A stretch of DNA of 64,000 bases. It comes from Spisula solida (taxonomy: Eukaryota; Mollusca; Bivalvia; Venerida; Mactridae). The notes beneath the pieces were generated by a model. It worked only from the letters and a program-made list of their open reading frames with translations, did no database searches and had not been told where the DNA came from. The translations under genes were made by a program, and so were the position numbers. The stretch is taken from positions 37,485,097 through 37,549,096 of the forward strand of contig OX365959.1 in assembly GCA_947247005.1 (NCBI GenBank), read 5' to 3'. Below are positions 47,570 through 59,800 of this stretch, piece after piece. Each line of letters opens with the position of its first letter. The stretch's first letter is position 1.

Positions 47570-49470
47570 TGCCAAAATCGCCGACAAAGTCTCACTCAAT
47601 GAACAAGACATAAAATGTAAGTCCTATCAACTAATTGCTGATATTCTTTTAGGTACACCCTTTGTACACCATATGAAGCATAACGTTAAGAACTCTGTAC
47701 ATTATAACACATAACAATCCAATGTAGTTGCCAATGACATTATATCGCCGACAAGCATTTTTGACAGAATTCGGGCTCCATATAGCATTTATGACACTCA
47801 AAATGTTTGCAAAAGACTAAAATATGTCTTGAATATGACAGTACTTATACTTATGTGTAATATCTAGCATTGAGCAATTAAGTACTAATTTATTCATTTT
47901 ACAAGAAAATCAGGGCGCCGACAGCATTTGTTCCTTTTTTCATCTATCTGTAGAACGAACGCCTTTTTTGACCGTCTTACTCGTAGACAACAAAGAATTT
48001 CATTTTGATTTAAAGTTCTAATGGAAATATAAGGATCGAGTTATCGTATCGTATGTTGCAGTTTAACGAATACTGACATTTACGTTTCTAAACAACTACT
48101 GCAAAGATGACTCAAATTTAGCTTAAAATGAACATTAGGCCAGTGTACTCGAGCATACCCTCTTCTAAGTTCAATAAATTATTTAATTGTTGACGAAAGG
48201 CTATGTAGTTTCCCAGATATAGAAACATACAACTTTTAGATAAATAATACTAGTGACTTTATTATGATATTGATATGTTTATATAAAAGACACGGGTGGA
48301 ATTACGAACATTTTAAGACATATTACATGCCGATAGCCATTGTAAGTGAAGAATAATTCAAGTTTTCCCGAAGCTTCTGATTGATTAAAATAATGGCAGT
48401 CATTTATAAAGATGGCCACCAAAAGGTCATTTGGCAAAGTGACCCGCAAGTTGGACTGCTGACATAACAAGCTAACTGAAAATCATTGTTCGATCTGTTA
48501 ACCAATTTGATAATGAAATTCGGTCTGTCACATGGTCTATATAGGTCACCTGAGTAATCAGTCCAAGTTTCACGAAAATCCAATGAAAATGTAGTCTCTA
48601 TTGCATGTATAGTGTTTTAAATTTATTTATTTAATTTGGTAACCTAGATTTGATCCCATGTTACCCATACACTTGACGAATGTTCTAAGTACACACTTTT
48701 AGACCTAGAACAAATCAGGAACATAATCATCTCAACTCAATAAAACTGTTAAGATAGCATATGTTGGTGATTGTCTTTAATACAGAAGAAGAAAAACCAA
48801 GATCTACGTAACAATCATTGATGCGTGACGAAAATGACAAAATCACATTTTTCTCGTGCTCACACCTCAAATATGTGTAAATGTGTTTAAATCATTTCAT
48901 ACTTGATTAACATTCGACCCTTAAACATAAAGCCATAAAAATAGTTCGTACCATTTGACGCAAATGACGCTTGAGGAGTGCGCAAGTTCGATATGAATGC
49001 TTGAAATTGGCAAGCCAATAAGACTGGTAAGATTTAATTCATTAATTGGCTGTTGTGTGGTTCTTAACACATGCACAGACCTTTCTTATGGTTGTTGCAT
49101 TCAATTCTCGAAACAGCTGCATGTTTCTATTGACTCGATTTAAAATTGAGACGTCACATGGCGTCATTTGCATTTAGTCCTTAAATTCGTCAAAACACGT
49201 TTATGACAACATCTGACTGATGGTTGTATCTCTTAAAGATTGTGAAATACTGTGGAATCGTTGAATTCAACAGAATAAGTCCATTTATTTGTATGGAGCA
49301 ATTTGAAGTTGAGCATGGAAGTAACTTTCAATAGGCATTTGTCATCCGAATAACTACTACAATTTAACAAAAACTCACTATTTTCAATCAATCATGTATT
49401 TTGAAAGATATGAGCACATTTTCATCACATGGAATTTGATTTTGTTGCAATTTCCTATTTAGGTTGCACG
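47570..49470. other. No gene seen
   Basis: AT-rich sequence. CACATGGTCTATATAGGTCACCTGAG at about 48530 resembles the end of the 36.4-38.1 kb bivalve repeat. Otherwise nothing supported. Confidence 0.4.
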
Positions 49471-49473
49471 ATT

Positions 49474-49700
49474 GAATGTCCGCCTTGTAGCCCGGACCAA
49501 AATCCGATATAATACGTCTGGGATATGTTGGGGCGACGCATCCGAGCACGACGACAACACCAGAACGTACATGAACTCACAACGAACCCTTTACTAGAAC
49601 GGAATGCACTCCAGCAGCAATTGGTACACATCATTATCAATTTAATGCCTCAGAGGATGTCAGGCTATCATCAGGGCAGACGGTGGTCATACATACTATT
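49474..49700 (+). pseudogene. Tc1-type transposase C-terminal fragment
   Basis: The frame reads PPCSPDQNPI-stop-YVWDMLGRRIRAR, then ...VHELTTNPLLERNALQQQLVHIIINLMPQRMSGYHQGRRWSY. The order P.SPD.NPIE..W..L.RR.R, then an EL...L..EW..I.Q..I..LI.SM..R segment ending in a GG.T-like tail, is the end of the DDE (DD34E) domain of Tc1/IS630 transposases. The catalytic glutamate that should follow NPI is replaced by a TAA stop at 49504-49506. The first two catalytic aspartates and the DNA-binding half are absent. No terminal repeats found nearby. Confidence 0.85.
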
Positions 49701-50295
49701 GATGTGCGACTTTGTTGTTTTAAGCAGTGAACTAAATGGTCATTTTCTAGTATGTTGTTATTATATTCCAGAATGGTGATTAACTCACCTTGATAGACAA
49801 TAGTTTCCTGATTCCAATGGTATATTCGATTCACTGATAGGTCTAATACTTTTCCTGTTTAATGAAAATTACAAAGTGTGTACTTAGAACATTCGACTAG
49901 TGTAGTCCCAGTAAGTTTAGATGGTGTCACGCCAAACATTTTAAACAATCTTGCCATGGAATTATCGGAAGTTATATGATCTTTGATTTTGCTGACGCTC
50001 CAGTGTAAATTATTTATTTGATCTCAACAGTACCGCCCAATAACAATGCTAACCTGTTTACAAGGGTCCGTACGGTCGTCTTATCATTGAGTTGTTACTG
50101 TATTTATTCATTGATTGGTAGTTTGTATGACACATCCATGTTTTATGGTAGTATATGTGTATATCTTACTGATCGATTTTCAATTATGCAAACTTGGCGT
50201 TTAGTTGCGGTAAGAACAAGGAAGAGACATCAAAAACAACTAAAACTTTAACCAATCAAACTAAAACAAGTATGATTTACAAATTTTGATACAGC
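49701..50295. other. No gene seen
   Basis: Nothing supported between the transposase fragment and the TATA-like box at 50301; frames here lack family features. Confidence 0.35.
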
Positions 50296-50300
50296 CGTGA

Positions 50301-50306
50301 TATAAA
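50301..50306 (+). promoter_or_regulatory. Putative TATA box of the secreted-protein gene
   Basis: GATATAAAC at 50299-50307 lies 41 nt before the start codon at 50347. A transcription start about 28 nt downstream would give a 5' UTR of under 20 nt. Plausible but unproven. Confidence 0.4.
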
Positions 50307-50346
50307 CTTGTATTCATTCGAGTTGTCATTTACGAAGGAGTTTACA

Positions 50347-50496
50347 ATGAATTTATACGTTAAACTTTGTCTTTTTGTGTTTTTGCAATTTCTGTCAGGA
50401 CATTCAAAACGTGGATCGAGTCGTCCGACTAGATCCAACGTTGATATATGTCCTATAATCAAAAAGGCAATCACCATGGACGTATTTGACCAATTT
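50347..50496 (+). CDS. First coding exon of a putative secreted protein (signal peptide)
   Basis: The start codon opens a 50-codon frame whose first 20 residues, MNLYVKLCLFVFLQFLSGHS, form a classical signal peptide with cleavage likely after SGHS or SG. The mature start is basic (KRGSSRPTRS), then NVDICPIIKKAITMDVFDQF with one cysteine. The exon ends at a consensus 5' splice site, CAATTT|GTAAGTATG (GT at 50497), in phase 0. Read-through would hit a stop at 50527. I do not recognise the family. Later exons are not identified in the window. An ATG 39 nt upstream in frame (50308) would bury the signal sequence and is too close to the TATA box, so it is not preferred. Could be chance, but signal peptide, donor and TATA together are unusual in this DNA. 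Confidence 0.5.
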
Positions 50497-53400
50497 GTAA
50501 GTATGGACATGCTTTTTCAAACAGACTGATATTGTCATATACATTGAAATACTTTTAAAATATGTTCTAACTAATACATAACGCTTTGACAGAGCTTAAT
50601 GCTATTATGCATAGTCCAATAACTCTCCAATTAATTCGGCATGAACAGTGATTTTTGACGTCACAATAAGTGATATCATATGAATATTCCGACGTCATAT
50701 CGTGATCGTTCGTTATAAAATGGCGTCGCAAAAACGTGTTGCGATTAAGTTTTTAACCGAATAATGCTGTTCCATAGTTGCAACAGTTGACGATAGAATC
50801 CACATTGGACGGCTATTGGCAGTCGGTAAAGTACTTGTCATCTGATAAAACAAGCAATCACAGTGGCTGATGACTGGTTCCTCAACCAATAAGATCGCTT
50901 GTTTCATCGGATGATTCAGCAAAATGGATGTGCAAAACATTTAAGGAGAGTGATTGTGTGTGTAACCAAAACATTTAGGCGATAATTAAACGCTGTTGGA
51001 TAAGTTTCAGAGATAGTTGGACTTGGAATTTATAGGAAATATCTCATGTAAGTGAATAAATATCACTGCAGTGCTGTAGTGGAATTGCACGCGATTCAGC
51101 TGTGACATTAAACACCGAATGGAAAATATGATCGGATTTTCTGTGTAGACCATTGTCAGACCTAAACATAAACACTCTATGTTGCAGAAACTTCGGTGCC
51201 TCAGATTGTTATAAATGTGTAGAAGTGCTTAAATTTGTGTTTTTATACAAGATAAATGTCTTGGCTACCAATTTAAATATATCTTTGACCTGCAGTCGAA
51301 TTCAGGTACTGATGTAATTTCAATTCTTCATTTCTTGCACCCCAATCTCTTATGATTAAGCCTATACACTCCAAACTATTATTTGTTACATATATTGATT
51401 ACGTGCTGCATCCCTATGCTCGGCATTCATCTTGGCTTCACATTTATTTCATGTGTATACATGTCTCTTTGGGTTGATCAAATAATGTGTATTTGTATTT
51501 ATTCGCTCTGCACATGATTCCAATTCAGTGTGTCCCAGTTAAAGAAGAAGAAAGCATAGTTTGACAGATTGGTAAACTAATGGGCTTAATGATAAGTTGA
51601 TACCAGCATGTAACCTTATTGAACCACTTTCAAAATTTCAAATATTGCTATCATATTGATCGGGGGCCGGGATTACAACGAATACTTACACTCAGCACTC
51701 AACACTCAAATACTGAAATTCATTCTTTAAATCTTAAACTTAAATCAAAGAGCATGACTTTTTTGTCATTTAAGATGGTTTTCTTAACCTTGTTACATAC
51801 ATGTAAATACTAATACAATGTCACTAAGCCCGGTTTTCCTGGAGAACGGTTCATTTATAAATGTACAAAGATGTTTTTTATCGGTTACAAGTTGTTTCAA
51901 TGTTGACAGTTTCCTATCTGGTATGATTTAGTGTTAGAATATAAAATCTAAGATGCTTCTTGGTGTCACGCAATTTCTATCTCTAACAAATGTCTAGCCC
52001 AAGAGCGAAACTCATGTCAAACTTAAGATCCAAAGCTCAAGTGAAAAACACTGTAGTCACATTATTTACCGTATCGTTATTAAGCTTGGTTACATTTATG
52101 TACTTGGCGTTTTCAGTCTTAGACTTAATGATGTAGTTTGACAAATAATTAATGACAGTGTATTAAACATAAAAAGGAAACAGTTACACAATCAATGTAT
52201 CCAACTTGTACCGATTACCTAGGTGAGCGACTTAAAGACGTACTAGGTCATCTTTGCTTTATTGTATGTACATGTCGCGGGCTTAGAATGAGAAGGTCGT
52301 AAGTACAAAATCGATATTTTGAGAAAACAAGAAAATACACTGTCTGAAACCTACTCTTTACTTATGGAAAAACGAGCTTTTTCAACTCCAGTTTGGTCTA
52401 CATGATCATGACCAGTTCCGATTTTCATGAAAATAGGCTCATAAGAAGCGTGTAACCGTGTTACATGTATGTGTAACCGTGTTACATGTATAGGTCATGG
52501 TAGGCTTTCAGAAGTTGTTAGTGTGTAGATTGCTTATCTATACACCAGATAATAATTATTAGCACGTGACCAGTATAATATATATTTGGTAAATAGATTT
52601 GGGAAAGGTCACGTGTTGTCCATCTAAAATATGATTCGTCGCGGCACGAGCGAGAATCGGAGGGAATGAACTGGGATCTAGAGTTAGGGCAGTTCAGTCC
52701 AGGTCTTGAATATACTAAGACGTTTTTTATTATAGTACAGCGTAGTAATATTGTTGGATTTTTATATGTCTTGTGTATAATTGTTGGACAATTTATGACA
52801 ATAAAATATGATGAACTGGATGAAGTGGATTTGTTAAATCAGTGGACTCTAATTATAATGTATTTAAGGTAAATATAAATACGTTACAATTATTCCGTCA
52901 AACCGACATTTATGATCCCGAGGCAGTTAGCTCAAATTGTCATGAGCAGGCACCAGTGATAGTAACCTTGAGGTTACACGAATGGGAACTACAGAACCCA
53001 CACACACACGACGGTGCACCCGCAACTTCTAGCGGCTACAAGCGCCATGTGATACAGATTTCAAATATGCATGAGTCTTATTAGGTCGTAAGTCACTTTC
53101 GACCTTTTCAATTTAAGCCAGCGATGTGTTCATGTTAAAAAATGAATGCCATGGTTTCAAGCAACATAGTCAAGGATCCATTTTGTCTTGTATATTATGA
53201 CAAAACTGTTTTGTTTTTGAGTATACATTTGTATTTTATTTCCTATACACTGTAGTAACCTGATCATATTTGCCGTATATTTGGAAATGGAGTGACGGAT
53301 AATTCTTGTTCGTTATCAACTCGTGTATAATGTATTTTTAAAGCTTAAATAAAAATTAGAAACTCTAAAACGTCTTCGTTATAATTCTCTACGATATCAG

Positions 53401-54350
53401 TATTCGAGAAAAATGTGTTTTAACACAGGTTTCAATAGAAACAATTCTCATTATCCATACAAACGGACATTATTTGATAATTTGAACCATGGGTCTTGGT
53501 CAGCTAAACTTGGCACAACTTTCGAATTGAAAATGAATTGAAATCAGAGATGAAATTGATACGTGTGCATTCATTATAAACATGCATACTTCTTCAAGTA
53601 TGAAGGCTAGGATCACTTAAATATTCCCACACTATATAGTAGCCGCAAAATATACCATATTTAGACGTTAAAATGTTCATGTTTTGCCCACAGGTAACTG
53701 TATCATTAATAAAGAGTAAGCAAAACAAAATATTTTTTTTTTAATTTTAATATCTTAGATTCAAAGGTTTATAACATGGAAAATTGACCATACAAAACAT
53801 TTCATAAATACTGGTGTTATGTTTTAAACATCCGCCCATAAATTAGAAAATAAACCAATAGGACGTAAAATCACTCTCTTTTTTCTTGTTTAGGATAGCA
53901 TAGTCGTTTCTATTGAATGCATCTCAGTGATTGACTGGACACAGCAGTATACATTGCATGGTATAACTTTTTAACTAGTTGATCAATTTCGATCGGATTT
54001 TGCATGAAGGTAGTTCTAACGATGTTGTCGATGAATGTAATTACTTTATGAAGATATCGAAAGCAAATTCTTGTTTTTGATACCATGAATATTTGACGAC
54101 TTTAGTACAAATGCACCTGTCTAAGTTTTTATAAATAATAATAAATCTTATAAATTTTATAAAATAATTATTTTTACTCTTTACCAATGATACAGTTATC
54201 TGTGGTTTTGCCTGGTGTAGTTAGACAATTTGACAATATGTCCACCAGAAAATGTCTACTAAATTATAATCATGTATGATAGAAACTAGGGAATAATGCC
54301 CATGGTTCATATTAACAGCAATAACAATATAAAAAATACAGTATAGCAAT
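50497..54350. other. Possible intron; no further exon supported
   Basis: If the exon at 50347-50496 is real, this begins with its intron. Frames at 52666 and 52842 are adjacent and open, but no acceptor with the right phase and no family motif could be defended. There is a 22-bp direct duplication (GTGTAACCGTGTTACATGTA) at about 52448-52490. Otherwise AT-rich. Confidence 0.35.
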
Positions 54351-54351
54351 T

Positions 54352-54684
54352 CCACGTGACTTTTACATTACTAAAGGCTACAAATCCAAGATGAAAAATG
54401 CTTCACTTCGAAAACAAACATATGTTTAAGGAAACCACGAAATGTAGGATCCTACCAGCAGTTTGGCCGTTTTTCCAACACCCTATGTTATATCTAAAAA
54501 AAGACGACTTGAAACTGTAGTCCGATCACATATAGGTTTCAGGTGGTGCTGGAAAAAAACTGCTCAGCTGCTGAAAACTATCTAGTGAAAAGCATATAAT
54601 ATTTCCCTTAACATTCCATTTCCGAATCGAAGCACATTTCGTCTTGGATGTGTAAGTCTTTATTGATGTTAACGTCGCGTGATA
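54352..54684. mobile_element. Palindromic MITE with CACGTGAC / GTCGCGTG ends, copy 1
   Basis: The left arm (CCACGTGACTTTTACATTAC..., ATCCAAGATGAAAAATGCTTC) and the reverse complement of the right arm (ATCACGCGACGTTAACATCA..., ATCCAAGACGAAATGTGCTTC) match imperfectly over about 60 bp. Related to the element at 54973-55428. No coding. Confidence 0.6.
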
Positions 54685-54972
54685 TGGCTACACTGAAATG
54701 TTAACTGAGCAAATGTTCCAACTAGACAATTCAAAGGCATGGGAATGCAATATAATAAATATACATAGATATGTAACAGACATTAGAGACTTGCAGAAAT
54801 GTTGGTTTCCGGCCACAGGCCCCTCACTTTAAGGCAAATGTATCGAAAACACATGATTTGGTTGCTCTTACAAAACAGAAGAGCAACTACCCTTTGAAAA
54901 TAATGGCGAAAATGTCAATTTCTTTTGTCATTACCAATGCGTACAATAGTAGCAATAAAAAAAGAGTAGTAA

Positions 54973-55428
54973 CCACGTGACCCTGACGTCACGTGACCCT
55001 GACGTCACTAAAGGCATCGAAACCAAGACGAAATTTGTCAACATTAGAAAACGATGAAAGCCGGAAGTATTTTACTTCGATACCGATTTCAATGAACCAT
55101 ACACCAGTCTTAGGGGAAAATTATAACCTTACAACGACATATTGGATCGCGTTCAGCAGTTTCCAGCACTCAGTGAAACTTTGGAAAGCAAGACGGCTTG
55201 GAAAACAAGCCGAGTTGTAGTAAGATCACACCCAAACAATATCGAATGTTTCACAGGGTGCTGAAAAAACGGGCCAGTTGCTGATGGAGATCCTTAGACT
55301 GGCGTAAGTTTCATAGAAATCGATGTAGAAATTAAATACTTCTGGCTATTTTTGTTTTCGAAATAAAGCAATTGTTGACCAATTTCGTCTTCTATCTGAT
55401 GCATGTAGTGATGTTAGAGTGACGTGGT
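54973..55428. mobile_element. Palindromic MITE, copy 2, with duplicated left end
   Basis: The left arm (ACTAAAGGCATCGAAACCAA, then GACGAAATTTGTCAACA) mirrors the right arm (reverse complement ATCACTACATGCATCAGATA, then GAAGACGAAATTGGTCAACA). The left tip CACGTGACCCTGACGT is present twice in tandem, placing E-box and CRE-like words side by side. Shared internal phrases (CAGCAGTTT, GGTGCTG.AAAAAAC) with copy 1. The ORF at 54993 is not a gene. Confidence 0.6.
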
Positions 55429-55689
55429 ATTGTTGCACGGAATACAAACTAACTAAGGATCGCAGCAAATGTCTAAGGTTGTTCTCTATACGCTTACTTT
55501 CAAGATGACTGTCATAGTCCATTGGGTCGGCTCCTGTGACTTTCCCCCTTGAAAATTCATTACCGGGACTTTTCCACTTGAAAGTTCCACTAACGGGGTT
55601 ATCTCTTGAAAATCACCAAATCCAACGTAATGAAAATTGTTTCAATTTTCTATTAGAATGTGCGTTTGTCGATTTTCGTCCTGCGCGAA

Positions 55690-56325
55690 AAAAATGACGT
55701 GTCCAAGTCTGGTTCCCATCTTTAAAATAACAGTAGGTTTTAGTAGTAAACGTGGGACTTGGAACCAAACTAAATGCGTATATGTCTGGTTTCCGTTCCC
55801 AAAACAGACAGTAGGTTTAAGTAGTAAACGTTGGCCTGGGAACCAAACTAAATGCGTATATGTCTGGTTTCCGTTCCCAAAACAGACAGTAGGTTTAAGT
55901 AGTAAACGTTGGACTGGAAACCAAACTAGGTGTGTATATGTCTGGTTTCCGTCCTCAAAATAGACAGTACTAGTACTATAGTAATGTGGGACTGGGAACC
56001 AAACTAGGTGTGTATATGTCTGGTTCCCGTCACCAAAATAGACAGTACTAGTACTATAGTAATGTGTGACCGGGAACCTGACTAGGTATGTATATGTCTG
56101 GTTCCCGTCCCCAAAATAGACAGTACTAGTACTATAGTAAATGTGTGACCGGGAACCTGACTATGTATGTATATGTCTGGTTCCCGTCCCCAAAATAGAC
56201 AGTACTAGTACTATAGTAAATGTGTGACCGGGAACCTGACTAGGTATGTATATGTCTGGTTCCCGTCCCCAAAATAAACAGTACTAGTACTATAGTAAAT
56301 GTGTGACCGGGAACCTGACTAGATG
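55690..56325 (+). repeat. 78-79-bp minisatellite, eight copies with a sequence gradient
   Basis: CTGGTTYCCGTYCCCAAAA plus TAGACAGTA recurs with starts of the marker ACTA(A/G) near 55771, 55849, 55927, 56005, 56084, 56162, 56241 and 56320. The first three units carry GGTTTAAGTAGTAAACGTTGG; the later ones carry CTAGTACTATAGTAAATGTG instead, so sequence changes along the array. The first units are open in one frame because 78 is divisible by three (26 residues per unit), which accounts for the ORF at 55637-55963; I see no reason to call it a gene. Confidence 0.92.
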
Positions 56326-56738
56326 TGTCCCTTCAGGCAAGCCACAATCTGCTGGAAACTTCCTACTTTATGTCAATATTGTAGACGGTCATGTTGAGAG
56401 AGTATCACCACGGGGTGATCGATCAGCTATCTTCGCTACAAATCAATACTTGTGAGTAGTTCGAAAGTGATGTTTATCGTAGTATAAATGTACATGCATT
56501 TGATTTGCAATCACTGTGGTGAATTGAAAGTTTTAACAATTTTAACATAGTAAATGTTCATTTATTATTACAGATTGTGTACGCAGGATATGACCCATAG
56601 ATACAAAAAGTGTACATAATGTCCCAAGTGCTCACTATTCCTAGGTACAAAATGTATCCCAGATCCAAGTGGATAGAAGTGTTGTTTCTGTCTATTTTAC
56701 CGAATTTTCCAAACTCTTCTACAGCTCCTAACAGACTC

Positions 56739-56862
56739 GATATAAAGTATCATGATGCTTGACATCTCCCAACCAGGCTAAACCAGGTATAACTTAGTTA
56801 GACATCTCCTAACCAATTCGATATAAAGTATCATCTCCCAACCAGGTCAAACCAGGTATAAC
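56739..56862 (+). repeat. Short repeat at the insertion site of the 4-kb element
   Basis: CGATATAAAGTATCAT...CATCTCCCAACCAGG..AAACCAGGTATAACTT occurs twice here. The phrase GTTAGACATCTTCTAA...CGATATAATGTCTTATGATG follows the right end of the 56867-60912 element, so that element sits within this repeat. Confidence 0.65.
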
Positions 56863-56866
56863 TTAT

Positions 56867-59800
56867 ATTCCATGGGCCAGTGGGGTAAACCCTCCCCCCC
56901 CCCTTAGGGAATTTCGGACACTATATTTTTCTGAAAGCGTATGGCCAGTAGAGTATTTTTCCAAAGTCTGCACTTTGGCCGTTGGGGCGTTAAGATTTTT
57001 TTGGTTAAAACGTTAAAAATATGAACGAACGTGTGAATTTCTGGAATTGGTTAATTACTATCACATTTAGTTATTTTGTAATTAAACACTTTCATGGGTT
57101 GATATTAAATCATAGTTTAAGTCTGCAAAATTTTAGTCCCGTATTATTATGCAAAATGGGATATTTTTGGGGTAAAACATTAAAAAATACAAGAAAAAGT
57201 GCAAATTTTGAGAATCGGTACACTTTAATGGCAGACTACAGTGTCATTGATCTTTTTTTTTGGTAATTATGAAAGGCTTTGACCTACCAATACTTTTCCC
57301 AAAGTCTGCACTTCAGACATTGGGGCTTTCAGCAGGAAAAGCAAAAATAAGATTATCTCCCCTGCTTTTAAATGGTGTACAACTTGTAACGATGTATTCA
57401 CTTAACTATGCTATAACACATTGTGCCTTACTGTATTTTAATTGCAATTTTGAATACCAATAAAGGCATATTCCCAAAATGTATTTTAACATTTAAATGC
57501 ACAAACGGTGGGTCTATAATGGAAAATGGCCATCAAAATGACTAAAGTATTGAAAACAGCCGTTCTACTTATTTACAAGTACTCACAATATGATTTTGAA
57601 ATCTATTTCCATTTTTTACTTTGTTTGCAATGTATGTTATAGTTGGCATCAGTAACATTTGTATGGATTGTGTTAAATTATACTTACATGTATTTTACAA
57701 GAGTGGGTGGGGTAAATATACATTCATTTTTTTCCAAATGTTATTGTACAGCAATTCCTTGTGACACATTGGCTGTGCATCATGGTTGTGTCAGGAATGG
57801 CTGTTCTGGGTGGTTGTGAGTATCCAAGAGGACCAGGAATCTCTCAACCTTGTAGTTGCCAGTACACATAGTGCAATAAATGAGATACCACATGATAGTG
57901 CACATCCTATAAGACCATGGATGTGTGTATCCAGTAGTACTGTCTGCTCATGGTGTGTGTCAGTACCCTACAGTACAGCACCATAAATACCTGTACCTAG
58001 TGGTATTGGGTACCCTCTAATTGATGCACCTAGTGGTTATGAGTACCAAATACAACCACGTATGCATGAACACGGTGGTTGTGGGTACCCATTAGGACTA
58101 GGATGGATGTACCTAATGGTTATGAGTACCTAATAAGACTAGGCGTTTATGTGCAAGGTGGTCGTGAATACATACATGGACTAGGACTGATTTACCCAGT
58201 GTTTATGATTGTCTAACAAGACCAGGAATGTTCTACTTAGGCACTAAGTCGTCAATAGGACGAGAAATGGGTGCTCCTAATGGCTGTCCGTACCCAACAA
58301 GACCAGTAATGTATGTACATAACAGGATCCGGAATAGTGGCTATGCATACCAAATAATACCATGAATGTATGTACATGTACTAGTAAATGATGGTAGTGG
58401 GTACCCAACAGGACCTATAACGGTTGTGTATTGTAGCTGTAAGTACTTTATCACACTTTTTATGCATGTACATGGTGGTTACGGGTACCCACTTAGTCTA
58501 GGAATGTATGTATCCAGTGGTTATGAGTACCTAATAAAGTCAGGACTGTCTGTACATCGTGGTAACCATGACCCAATCAGACAAAAAATGACCACTCCTT
58601 GTGGTTGTTAGTACCTAACCCGTCTGCAATTGTCTGTACATTGTGGTTTGGAGTATCCAATAGGACAAGGAATGCATGGGACATGATAGTTGTGGGTACC
58701 CACTAGGACTTGAAATGTATGTACCTAGTCGATATGAGTATCTAATTAGACCATGCTTCATGTACATGGGGTTAGTGATTACCCAATTTGATGAAATAAA
58801 TTGTCACAGCTGAGGGTTAGGTATGTTCACTGCTGAATTTTAAAGACAGGAATGTCTACATGGTGTCAATAGGACAAGGAATGGGTGATCCCAATAGTTG
58901 TCTGTACTCAATAAGACCAATAATGTATGTAACTAGTGATTGAGAGATGTCTTAACATGATGATGTTCAGTATCTATCCTAAACAGGAATGTCTGTTAAT
59001 CGTGGTTATTGGCACCCTATACGACCAGGAATGTATGTATATGCATGGTAGTCAGTACCCACAGGGACCAATAATGGCTGAGTATAGTTGCTGTGAGGAC
59101 TCGATTATACCACTTATGCATGAACATAGTGGTTTTGAGTACCCACTAGGACTATGAATGTATGCATCTAGTGGTTATGTATCCCTGATAGGGCCAGGAC
59201 TGCCTGTAGATGGTGGTAGCAGTGACCAAATAGAACAACATATGACTGCACGTAGTGGTTGTTAGTGCCCAACACAGTCACATATGTCTGTACATTGTGG
59301 TTTTGTGTATTCAATAGGACCAGGCATGCATGTACATGGTAGTTGGGGTACCCACTATGACTTGGAATGTATGTATGAGTATCCAATAAGACCATCACAG
59401 TCTGTACACGGGGGTAGTGATTACCCAATAGGACAACAAATGGTCGCACCTAGTAGTTGGTAGTTCCCAATCGGACAACTGATTCTGTACATGAAGGTTT
59501 CGAGTAGTACCTATGTTATCAGTGGTGAATAAGGCCAAGCATGTAGCCACATGGCGTGCCTGAGTTGTCAATTGATGATCGGCAGTATCCAACGAGAATG
59601 TCTGAACCTAGTGGTTATGAGTATCCTATACGACCAGCAATATATGTACATGGTGGAAATGAGTACCCAATTGCACCTATAATGCCTGTACATGGTGGTT
59701 TAGAGTAGCAAATAGGACCAGGAATGTCTGTATATGGATATGTAAGTCACCACTATGACTGGGCATGTATGTACTTCAATAAGCAGTTACGAGTACCCAA

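Noticed and set aside
49455..49640. Minus-strand ORF over the transposase fragment
   Set aside because: Shadow of the plus-strand Tc1-type transposase frame, which matches the family.
52666..53084. Two adjacent plus-strand frames as exons of the secreted-protein gene
   Set aside because: No 3' splice site in phase 0 could be defended, no family motif is seen, and the frames overlap in different phases.
55637..55963. 108-codon frame with repeated NQT sequons
   Set aside because: Produced by the first three 78-bp minisatellite units (78 is divisible by three); later units are closed and no signal peptide or splice evidence exists.
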